Source: Sandaracinus amylolyticus (lineage in GTDB: Bacteria; Myxococcota_A; Polyangia; Polyangiales; Sandaracinaceae). Taken from it: DNA of 64,000 nucleotides. How positions within the stretch are numbered: position 1 is the stretch's first letter; each line of letters begins with the position of its first letter. Shown piece after piece: positions 57,518 to 64,000 of the stretch. The notes under the pieces were generated by a model, which was not told the origin of the DNA, did not search any database, and worked only from the letters and a program-made list of their open reading frames with translations. A program made the translations under genes and the position numbers. The stretch spans positions 4,092,001-4,156,000 of the forward strand of contig NZ_CP011125.1 in assembly GCF_000737325.1 (NCBI RefSeq). The letters run 5' to 3'.

Positions 57518-58956
57518 TGGCTGGGAGCAAGCCCATCAGGGAGCTCGGCGAGGGCTACCTCGCGACTCCCGGCACGTCGTTCCACGACGTCACGGAGATC
57601 GTCAGTCGAGTCACCGAGACGAAGGCGCCGCGAGGATGGTGGATCCTCTTCGGCATCGCGGTCTCGATCACCGGTCTTCTCGGCGCGACGCTCGCGTACC
57701 TGCTGTGGACCGGCATCGGCGTGTGGGGCAACAACAGCCCCGTCGCGTGGGCCTGGGACATCACGAACTTCGTGTGGTGGATCGGTATCGGTCACGCCGG
57801 CACGCTGATCTCCGCAGTCCTCTTCCTGTTCCGGCAGTACTGGCGCACTGCGATCAACCGCTTCTCCGAAGCGATGACGATCTTCGCAGTCATCTGCGCA
57901 CTGATGTTCCCGACGATCCACACCGGTCGTCCGTGGCACATCTACTATCCGCTGCCGATCCCGAACGGGATGAACATCTGGCCGAACTTCAAGTCCCCGT
58001 TGCTGTGGGACGTGTTCGCCGTCTCGACGTACTTCACCGTCTCTCTGCTGTTCTGGTACGTCGGTCTGATCCCCGACTTCGCCACGCTGCGTGATCGGAC
58101 GAAGAACAAGGTTCGTCAGCTCGTGTACGGATTCCTCGCGCTCGGCTGGCGCGGCTCGAATCGTCACTGGTCGAACTACGAGCGCTCGTATCTGATCCTC
58201 GCGGCGCTCTCGACTCCGCTCGTCCTCTCCGTGCACTCGGTCGTTTCGTTCGACTTCGCGACGTCGGTCGAGCCCGGCTGGCACACGACGATCTTCCCGC
58301 CGTACTTCGTCGCGGGCGCCGTCTTCAGCGGCTTCGCGATGGTCATGACGCTCCTGCTCATCGCTCGCACGGTGTTCAACCTGCACGACCTCGTGCAGAT
58401 GCGGCACCTCGAGATGATGAACAAGATCATCCTCACGACCGGCAGCCTCGTCGGATACGCGTACGCGATGGAGTTCTTCATCGCTTGGTACTCGGGCAAT
58501 CCGTACGAGCGCTACGTCTTCCTCAATCGCGCCTTCGGCGATTACTGGTGGGCGTACTGGTCGATGATCACGTGCAACGTGCTCGTGCCGCAGACCTACT
58601 GGTTCCGGTCGCTGCGCACGAACCTGCCGTGGATGTTCGTCGCGTCGATCCTCGTCAACATCGGTATGTGGTTCGAGCGCTTCGTCATCATCGTGACGAC
58701 GCTGCACCGCGATTACCTGCCGAGCTCCTGGGGCAACTTCTCGCCCACGATCGTCGACTGGACGACGTACCTCGGGTCGATCGGCCTCTTCTTCACGCTC
58801 TTCCTGCTCTTCATCCGGTGGATCCCGATGATCGCGATCGCCGAGGTGAAGATGGTCCTGCCGCAGGCCGATCCGCACGCGGAGGACCACCACGACGATC
58901 ACGAGCACGCCCCCGCGGTGCGCGGTCCCGCGGTGATGAAGACCGGGGAGGCCTGA
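57517..58956 (+). CDS. actC: Alternative Complex III membrane subunit ActC (NrfD family)
   Basis: 479 residues with ten predicted helices. The NrfD/PsrC family segments are present: [20 protein letters not shown] with [19 protein letters not shown] near 75-110, [19 protein letters not shown] near 130, [19 protein letters not shown] near 245 and [21 protein letters not shown] near 390. This subunit holds the quinol-binding site. A His/Asp-rich C-terminal end ([15 protein letters not shown]) is extra. Codon use has more GGT/GCA than neighbouring genes, perhaps because of high expression. One-base gap to actD. Confidence 0.94.
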   Translation: MAGSKPIRELGEGYLATPGTSFHDVTEIVSRVTETKAPRGWWILFGIAVSITGLLGATLAYLLWTGIGVWGNNSPVAWAWDITNFVWWIGIGHAGTLISAVLFLFRQYWRTAINRFSEAMTIFAVICALMFPTIHTGRPWHIYYPLPIPNGMNIWPNFKSPLLWDVFAVSTYFTVSLLFWYVGLIPDFATLRDRTKNKVRQLVYGFLALGWRGSNRHWSNYERSYLILAALSTPLVLSVHSVVSFDFATSVEPGWHTTIFPPYFVAGAVFSGFAMVMTLLLIARTVFNLHDLVQMRHLEMMNKIILTTGSLVGYAYAMEFFIAWYSGNPYERYVFLNRAFGDYWWAYWSMITCNVLVPQTYWFRSLRTNLPWMFVASILVNIGMWFERFVIIVTTLHRDYLPSSWGNFSPTIVDWTTYLGSIGLFFTLFLLFIRWIPMIAIAEVKMVLPQADPHAEDHHDDHEHAPAVRGPAVMKTGEA

Positions 58957-58957
58957 G

Positions 58958-59551
58958 ATGGCATCCGATCACGATCACGACGACGAAGGCTATCGCGAGT
59001 CGAAGCGCGCGACGCAGAAGCGTCCGCTCCTCTACCTCGCCGAGTTCGAGACCCCGGGCAAGGTGATGCACGCGGCCGAGAAGGTGCGTGACGCCGGCTA
59101 CAAGCGCTGGGACGTCCACACGCCGTTCCCGGTGCACGGGATGGACAAGGCGATGGGCATGCCCGACTCGAAGCTCGGGTGGATCGTGCTCGCGTGCGGT
59201 CTCACGGGCTGCACGGTCGCGTTCTCGCTCATCATGTGGACGAACGGCATCGACTACCCGCTCGTCATCGGCGGCAAGCCGCCGGGCGCGTTCCCGTCGA
59301 TGGTGCCGGTGATGTTCGAGCTCACCATCCTGCTCAGCGCGTTCGGCGCCGTGTTCGGGATGCTCGGGCTCAACCAGCTCCCGCGCCACCACCACCCGGT
59401 CTTCTATTCGGACCGCTTCGACCGCGCGACGGACGACCGCTTCTTCATCTCGATCGAGGCGGCGGACGAGAAGTTCGACCTCGAGGACACGCGCGCGCTG
59501 CTCGAGTCGCTCGGTGCGTCGCACCTCGAGCTCATCCAGGAGGAAGCGTGA
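58958..59551 (+). CDS. actD: Alternative Complex III subunit ActD (DUF3341)
   Basis: 197 residues. A His/Asp-rich N terminus (SDHDHDDEGY), a soluble part with YLAEFETPGKVMHAAEKVRD and YKRWDVHTPFPVHGMDKAMG, then two membrane helices (about 75-95 and 115-140) and a C-terminal soluble part (FYSDRFDRATDDRFFISIE). This is the DUF3341 layout. ActD stabilises the membrane part; it carries no cofactor. Stop and next start overlap as TGATG. Confidence 0.92.
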   Translation: MASDHDHDDEGYRESKRATQKRPLLYLAEFETPGKVMHAAEKVRDAGYKRWDVHTPFPVHGMDKAMGMPDSKLGWIVLACGLTGCTVAFSLIMWTNGIDYPLVIGGKPPGAFPSMVPVMFELTILLSAFGAVFGMLGLNQLPRHHHPVFYSDRFDRATDDRFFISIEAADEKFDLEDTRALLESLGASHLELIQEEA

Positions 59552-60189
59552 TGGTCCGCCGGATGCTCACCGCCGCGAGCCTGGTGCTCGCTCTGGGCGC
59601 GTGCCGCGGCCAGACCTCGTCGGAGCCGCCGATCGTCCCGCTCCGCGGCATGCACGAGATGCCGCGCTACGACGCGCAGGAAGCGTCGCGCTACTTCGAG
59701 GACGGACGCACGATGCGCCCGCCGGTCGAGGGCACGATCGCGCGCGAGATGGTGATCGATCCCGCGGTGGCCGAGGGCGTCGACGACGCGGGCGGCTACG
59801 TGATGACGATCCCCGAGGACGTCGTGCGCGGCGCCGGTGGTCTCGATGCGCTGCTCGAGCGCGGCCACTCGCGCTACGACATCTACTGCAGCCCCTGTCA
59901 CGCGTACACGGGTGACGGGCGCGGTATGGTCACCCAGCGCGCCGAGTCGATCGGCGCGACGTTCGCCGCCGCGAACCTCCACGACGACCGCCTGCGCCAC
60001 GCGCCCGACGGTCAGATCTACGCGACGATCACGAACGGCATCCGCACGATGCCCGCGTATCGCGCGCAGGTCCCCGTCGCGGATCGCTGGGCGATCGTCG
60101 CGTACGTTCGCGCGCTCCAGCTCAGCCAGTCGGACGCGCGCACCGCAGCGCTCGCGCCCGCGCAGGGAACGACGGAGACGGTTCGATGA
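59551..60189 (+). CDS. actE: Alternative Complex III mono-haem cytochrome c lipoprotein ActE
   Basis: 212 residues. A lipobox (LALGAC, Cys18) ends the leader, so the protein is lipid-anchored. One CxxCH (CSPCH near residue 112) binds haem c; the distal Met is probably in MPAYRAQVP near 165. The N-terminal half has RGMHEMPRYDAQEASRYFEDGRT, typical of ActE. It delivers electrons from ActA to the outside acceptor, here likely the downstream oxidase. Overlaps actF by ATGA. Confidence 0.93.
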   Translation: MVRRMLTAASLVLALGACRGQTSSEPPIVPLRGMHEMPRYDAQEASRYFEDGRTMRPPVEGTIAREMVIDPAVAEGVDDAGGYVMTIPEDVVRGAGGLDALLERGHSRYDIYCSPCHAYTGDGRGMVTQRAESIGATFAAANLHDDRLRHAPDGQIYATITNGIRTMPAYRAQVPVADRWAIVAYVRALQLSQSDARTAALAPAQGTTETVR

Positions 60190-61661
60190 GCGCCGCGAAG
60201 AAGAAGACCGGCGGTGAGCCGCCGGCGAAGCCGACCTACCGCCTGCCGCGCGACGGTGCGTGGGCGAACGCGTGGAAGCTGAGCGCTGCGCTCGGCGGCC
60301 TCGGGCTCCTCGCGAGCATCATCGGCTGGACGAGCGACCCGCATCGCTTCGCGTTCTCGTGGCTCTTCGCGGTGATGACGTTCCTCGCCATCGCGCTGGG
60401 CTCGCTCTTCTTCGTGCTCGGTCAGCACCTGACGGGCGCGGGGTGGGGCGTCAGCATCCGCCGCACCGCGGAGTTCTTCATGATGGGCCTGCCCGTCATG
60501 GCGATCCTCGCGCTGCCGATCCTCGCGCAGATGGACGAGCTCTATCCGTGGATGCACTACTGGCGCGAGTCGCAGCACGCGCAGCCCCACGGCGAAGAGC
60601 ACGGTGAGCAGCACGGCGAGAGCCTGATCGGCGCGTCGGTCGCGAGCGCGCAGGACCACGGGCACGGCGCCGGCGGTCACGGCGATGAGGGCGAGCACGG
60701 TGGCGCGGGCGAGCACGGTGGCGCGGGCGAGCACGGTGGCGCGGGCGAGCACGGTGGCGCGGGCGAGCACGGTGGCGCGGCGGCGCACGGTGACGAGCAC
60801 CACGACCCGCACCACGAGGCGCACGCGGACGTCATCCGCAGCAAGCTCGCGTACCTCAACCAGCCGTTCTTCATCGGCCGCGCGATCTTCTACGGCGTGA
60901 TCTGGGCGCTGCTCGCGTTCTTCTTCTTCTCGCGCTCGACGAAGCAGGACGTCGCGAAGGGCGACCTCACGCTCACGCAGCGCATGGAGTCGTTCGCCCC
61001 GGCCGCGACCTTCGCGTTCGGTCTGACGCTGACGTTCGCGGCGTTCGACTGGATGATGTCGCTCGAGCCGACGTGGTTCTCGACCATCTTCGGCGTGCAG
61101 TACTTCGCGGTGAGCGCGGTCTCGAGCCTCGCGACGCTCGTGCTGACGATGTACGGGCTCAAGCAGGCGGGCGCGTTCGGCGACGCGGTGACGACCGAGC
61201 ACTTCCACGACGTGGGCAAGCTGCTCTTCGGCTTCCTCGTCTTCTGGGCGTACATCAGCTTCTCGCAGTACATGCTGATCTGGTACGCGTCGATTCCCGA
61301 GGAGACGACGTACTACCACATTCGCTGGGAAGGCGGCTGGCGCACGTTCTCGCTGGTCATGGTCGTCGCCCACTTCGTGGTGCCGTTCTTCCTGCTGATG
61401 TCGCGCAACATCAAGCGACGCCTGCCGATCCTCGCGTTCGGCGCGGCGTGGCTCCTGGTGACGCACGTCGTCGAGATCTTCTGGCTCGTGATGCCGTACG
61501 TGAGCCCCGGTGAGCTCTCGGTGCACTGGGTCGATCTCGCGGCGCTCTTCGCGGTCGGCGGCATCTATCTCACGGTGGTCTTCCTCCTGATGGGTCGGCA
61601 CCCGCTGATCCCGGTGGGCGACCCGCGGCTCGAGCGCTCGATCCACCTCGAGGTCCACTGA
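60186..61661 (+). CDS. actF: Alternative Complex III membrane subunit ActF (NrfD-like)
   Basis: 491 residues with about ten helices, a diverged NrfD-type protein. Family features include FAAFDWMMSLEPTWFSTIFG near 285 and FWAYISFSQYMLIWYASIPEET near 355. ActF mirrors ActC and is thought to form part of a proton path. Between helices 3 and 4 lies a long insert of about 80 residues (about 135-215), rich in His, Gly and Glu, built partly from a GAGEHG repeat encoded by five 18-bp units. This insert is much larger than usual. A 1-bp gap to the next gene. Confidence 0.9.
   Translation: MSAAKKKTGGEPPAKPTYRLPRDGAWANAWKLSAALGGLGLLASIIGWTSDPHRFAFSWLFAVMTFLAIALGSLFFVLGQHLTGAGWGVSIRRTAEFFMMGLPVMAILALPILAQMDELYPWMHYWRESQHAQPHGEEHGEQHGESLIGASVASAQDHGHGAGGHGDEGEHGGAGEHGGAGEHGGAGEHGGAGEHGGAAAHGDEHHDPHHEAHADVIRSKLAYLNQPFFIGRAIFYGVIWALLAFFFFSRSTKQDVAKGDLTLTQRMESFAPAATFAFGLTLTFAAFDWMMSLEPTWFSTIFGVQYFAVSAVSSLATLVLTMYGLKQAGAFGDAVTTEHFHDVGKLLFGFLVFWAYISFSQYMLIWYASIPEETTYYHIRWEGGWRTFSLVMVVAHFVVPFFLLMSRNIKRRLPILAFGAAWLLVTHVVEIFWLVMPYVSPGELSVHWVDLAALFAVGGIYLTVVFLLMGRHPLIPVGDPRLERSIHLEVH
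60693..60782 (+). repeat. 18-bp tandem repeat inside actF, five units
   Basis: GAGCACGGTGGCGCGGGC is repeated at 60693, 60711, 60729, 60747 and 60765; the first four units are identical and the last differs near its end. It encodes EHGGAG units in the His-rich loop of ActF. Identity at silent sites suggests recent expansion or slippage, so copy number may vary between strains. Confidence 0.9.
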
Positions 61662-61662
61662 C

Positions 61663-62385
61663 ATGGCGCACGAAGACACGACGCCGACCCACGCGGTCCC
61701 GGCCACTCGCCCGCGTCCCGACGACACGCCGCCGCGCAACCGGGTGATCTTCACGTACACCGTGCTCGCGGTGATCACGCTCATCGGCCTCAAGTACGTG
61801 TTCGACTCGTACATGGACGTCAGCCGGCGTGATCGCCGCCGCGAGAACATCGAGGAGAGCCGGACGACCGCCGAGCTCGCGGAGTACCGCGAGTCGCAGC
61901 GGGAAGCGCTGCGCGGCGGTGCGATGCCGGTCGACCGCGCGATCGACGAGCTCGGTCGCCGTGGTCGCGGCGCGTTCCCGCTGATCCGCCCGGCGGCGTC
62001 GCAGGATCTCGATCCGCTTCGCGGGTGGCAGCAGCTCCCGCGCGAGCTCCCTGCGGCACTCGCGCCCGCCGCTGCGCCGACGCCCGAGGCGACCCCGGTC
62101 GAGGCGGTGCCTGCCGAGGGCGAGCCCGGCACTGTGCCTGCCGACGGTGCGACGCCGACCGAAGGTGCTGCGCCCGCCGAAGGTGCGGCGGCCGCCGAGG
62201 GTGCGGCGCCTGCCGAAGGTGCGGCTGCGCCGGCTCCGGCGCCCGCGGCGGAAGCTGCGGCTGCGCCCGCGGAGGCCGCTCCGGCGGCCGAGGCGGCGCC
62301 TCGCGCGCGTCGTCCTCGTCCCGCGGCGGCGCCCGCCGAAGGTGCAGCGACGCCGGCGGAAGCCGCGCCTCCCCCGGCGGAGTGA
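61663..62385 (+). CDS. single-helix membrane protein with Ala/Pro/Glu-rich tail, ACIII operon
   Basis: 240 residues. A short polar N terminus, one membrane helix (about 27-46, RVIFTYTVLAVITLIGLKYV), then a folded part of about 90 residues (RRENIEESRTTAELAEYRES, MPVDRAIDELGRRGRGAFPL). From about residue 130 the chain is low complexity, made of AEGAAP-like and PAEA-like units. Its place 1 bp behind actF and before the SCO gene suggests an accessory ACIII/oxidase subunit, perhaps like the small extra subunits found in some ACIII complexes. No named family recognised. The tail is variable-looking and probably disordered. Confidence 0.7.
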   Translation: MAHEDTTPTHAVPATRPRPDDTPPRNRVIFTYTVLAVITLIGLKYVFDSYMDVSRRDRRRENIEESRTTAELAEYRESQREALRGGAMPVDRAIDELGRRGRGAFPLIRPAASQDLDPLRGWQQLPRELPAALAPAAAPTPEATPVEAVPAEGEPGTVPADGATPTEGAAPAEGAAAAEGAAPAEGAAAPAPAPAAEAAAAPAEAAPAAEAAPRARRPRPAAAPAEGAATPAEAAPPPAE

Positions 62386-62435
62386 TTCCTTCCCTCTCCC
62401 GCTGACTGCTCTCAGAACCCGAGACTCTTCGAACG

Positions 62436-63380
62436 ATGTCGACCCGCCTGGCTGCTGCGATCGCGCTGCTGCCGCTCCTCCTCGGAGCGAGCAGCTCGAT
62501 CGCGCGCGCCCAGACGGCGCCGATTCGTCCCGAGATCCCGGCGGGCACCGTGCCTGACGAGATCCCCGGCGTCGGTGTCGACGAGCAGTTCGAGCGCGCG
62601 GTCCCGATGGACGCGGTGCTCGTCGATCACGAGGGGCGTCGCGTTCGTCTCGGCGACTTCTTCGACGGCGAGCGCCCCGTCGTGCTGACGCTCGTCTATC
62701 ACCAGTGCGCGAGCTTCTGCGACATGGCGCTCCGCGCGTTCGCGGATCAGCTCCAGCAGCAGCCGTGGACCGCGGGCGTCGAGTACGACGTCGTCACGCT
62801 GAGCATCGATCCGCGCGACACGCAGGGCGACACGCTGCGCGACGCGCGCGCGCGCATCCTCGGCCGCTACGGCCGCGACGAAGCGCAGCGCGGCTGGCAC
62901 TTCCTCGGCGGCACCGAGCAGGAGATCCGTCGCGTCGCGGACGCGGTCGGCTACCGCTACCACTGGGACGAGCGCACGCAGCAGTTCGCGCATCCCGGCG
63001 CGATGGTCATCCTCCAGCCCTCGGGCGCGCCGTCGCGATATCTCTACGGGCTCGAGATTCCGTTCAACGACGTGCGCATCGGCCTCGCGGAGGCGAGCGA
63101 GGGAAACCACCTTGCCACCGCCGAGCGCGTGATCCGCGCGACGCTCCTCTACTGCTATCGCTGGGATCACAGCGACGGTCGTTACGTCCTCGCGGCGTGG
63201 CGCATCATGCGCGGCGGCGGCGTCCTCACCGTGCTGATCCTCGGCGGGTTCCTCTTCACGTTCTGGCGCCGCGAGCGCCGACGCGGCGCCTCGAAGAAGA
63301 CGTCGACCGCCGCGCCTTCCATCTCCGACGTAGCTACGACGACCGACGCGAGCGCGGCTGCGCGCCCGCGAGAGAGCTGA
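62436..63380 (+). CDS. SCO family copper chaperone for cytochrome c oxidase
   Basis: 314 residues. Signal peptide (RLAAAIALLPLLLGASSSIA, cut near RAQ), a thioredoxin-fold domain with the CxxxC copper site (Cys91, Cys95 in YHQCASFCDM) and the copper ligand His186 (QFAHPGAMVIL). A C-terminal helix (about 265-285, GGGVLTVLILGGFLFTFW) and basic tail follow, typical of SCO proteins in caa3-oxidase operons. It delivers copper or reduces the CuA cysteines of CoxB, encoded 4 bp downstream. The usual Pro after the second Cys is replaced by Asp. Confidence 0.91.
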   Translation: MSTRLAAAIALLPLLLGASSSIARAQTAPIRPEIPAGTVPDEIPGVGVDEQFERAVPMDAVLVDHEGRRVRLGDFFDGERPVVLTLVYHQCASFCDMALRAFADQLQQQPWTAGVEYDVVTLSIDPRDTQGDTLRDARARILGRYGRDEAQRGWHFLGGTEQEIRRVADAVGYRYHWDERTQQFAHPGAMVILQPSGAPSRYLYGLEIPFNDVRIGLAEASEGNHLATAERVIRATLLYCYRWDHSDGRYVLAAWRIMRGGGVLTVLILGGFLFTFWRRERRRGASKKTSTAAPSISDVATTTDASAAARPRES

Positions 63381-63383
63381 CCG

Positions 63384-64000
63384 ATGGACGAGCAGGAATA
63401 CATCACCCATCCGACGACGCAGCTGCCCCCGCAGCTCTCGACGTTCGCGCCGGAAGTCGACTGGGTCTACGACTTCATCTTCTGGATCAGCGTCGTGTTC
63501 TTCGTCGGCATCATCGCCGCGACGCTGTATTTCATGTGGGCGTATCGCCGTCGCCCCGGCGTGAAGTCGGAGCCGACGGGGCACCACAACGCGCTCGAGC
63601 TCTTCTGGACGTTCGCACCGCTGATCCTGCTGGTGCTGATGTTCCACTGGGGCTTCCAGGCGTACATGGTCCAGGCGAACGCGCCCGACGACGCCTACAA
63701 CGTTCGCGTCCGCGCCCGTCAGTGGGCGTGGGAGTTCGAGCATCCGAACGGCATCACCGAGGACAACGAGCTGCACGTGCCCGCAGGGCAGCCGGTGCGA
63801 CTCATCATGTCGTCGTCGGACGTGCTCCACTCGTTCTACGTGCCCGACTACCGCATCAAGCGCGACGCGGTCCCCGGCATGTTCACCTCGCTGTGGTTCG
63901 AGGCGATCGAACGCACCGACGTGACGCCCGAGGGTGATCTCTCGCGTCCCGACGCGCGCCGCGTCTGGTATCGCAACCAGGTCTTCTGCACCGAGTACTG
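63384..64000 (+). CDS. coxB: cytochrome c oxidase subunit II, 5' part
   Basis: Cut by the right edge after 205 codons. Two membrane helices (about 30-52 and 73-93) are followed by the cupredoxin domain: QWAWEFEHPNG near 114, SSDVLHSFYVPDYRIKRDAVPG near 143-164, and the first CuA cysteine in QVFCTEY at the edge. The window ends in TG, fitting the second Cys of the CxExC motif. CoxB takes electrons from cytochrome c, or here from ACIII, into the oxidase. No signal peptide-like cut is apparent. Confidence 0.94.
   Translation, partial: MDEQEYITHPTTQLPPQLSTFAPEVDWVYDFIFWISVVFFVGIIAATLYFMWAYRRRPGVKSEPTGHHNALELFWTFAPLILLVLMFHWGFQAYMVQANAPDDAYNVRVRARQWAWEFEHPNGITEDNELHVPAGQPVRLIMSSSDVLHSFYVPDYRIKRDAVPGMFTSLWFEAIERTDVTPEGDLSRPDARRVWYRNQVFCTEY

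Overview
The window is a very GC-rich chromosomal segment (strong G/C preference at third codon positions, gene-dense, many ATGA/GTGA/TGATG gene overlaps). The gene content points to a myxobacterium (Myxococcota), probably the Polyangiales/Sandaracinus side. It carries proteins with the AgmX/PglI-type C-terminal domain, a Glt/Nfs-like trans-envelope gene set, an Alternative Complex III operon leading into a cytochrome c oxidase, several sigma factors with zinc-finger partners, sigma-54 activators and a Ser/Thr kinase. The organism call is an inference from gene families. I see no rRNA, tRNA, CRISPR array, insertion sequence or prophage.

Left third (1-27.6 kb): a truncated TrmB; a membrane protein; an ECF41-type sigma factor divergent from a haem-b-like membrane protein; a coupled minus-strand operon of a TPR/STAND ATPase, a multihaem cytochrome c and a small membrane protein; a DUF808 protein; a polysaccharide deacetylase; an ECF sigma factor with a zinc finger-FecR-AgmX partner; a Gld-like ABC operon (ATPase, permease, GldG-like, DUF4340); a lipoprotein; a HEAT-repeat exported protein; a RpoD-family sigma factor with a long Lys/Ala-rich N terminus; a DacB/PBP4 peptidase; and an HD phosphohydrolase coupled to two envelope proteins.

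Middle (27.6-47.8 kb): two NtrC-family activators flank a response regulator that has a good sigma-54 promoter in front of it. Then come an exported protein, aspartate kinase, a protein with an RsbR-like STAS tail, and a second ECF sigma/zinc-finger pair. A near-consensus sigma-70 promoter at 35773 drives seven overlapping genes plus a nearby eighth (36027-47205). These encode periplasmic and lipoprotein TPR proteins, a small GltF-like protein, a TolQ/ExbB-like channel protein that seems to start with CTG, and a GltG/PglI-like protein. Together they look like the core of a Glt/Nfs-type cell-envelope machine. The gap behind them is rich in palindromes and holds a 42-bp tandem array that runs up to purA.

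Right third (47.8-64 kb): purA and hisZ, a Ser/Thr kinase with GYF-like and DUF4388 modules, a small membrane-anchored protein, then the ACIII operon actABCDEF, an Ala/Pro-rich membrane protein, a SCO copper chaperone and the start of coxB, cut by the window edge. ACIII would oxidise quinol and pass electrons to the downstream oxidase; SCO would mature its CuA centre.
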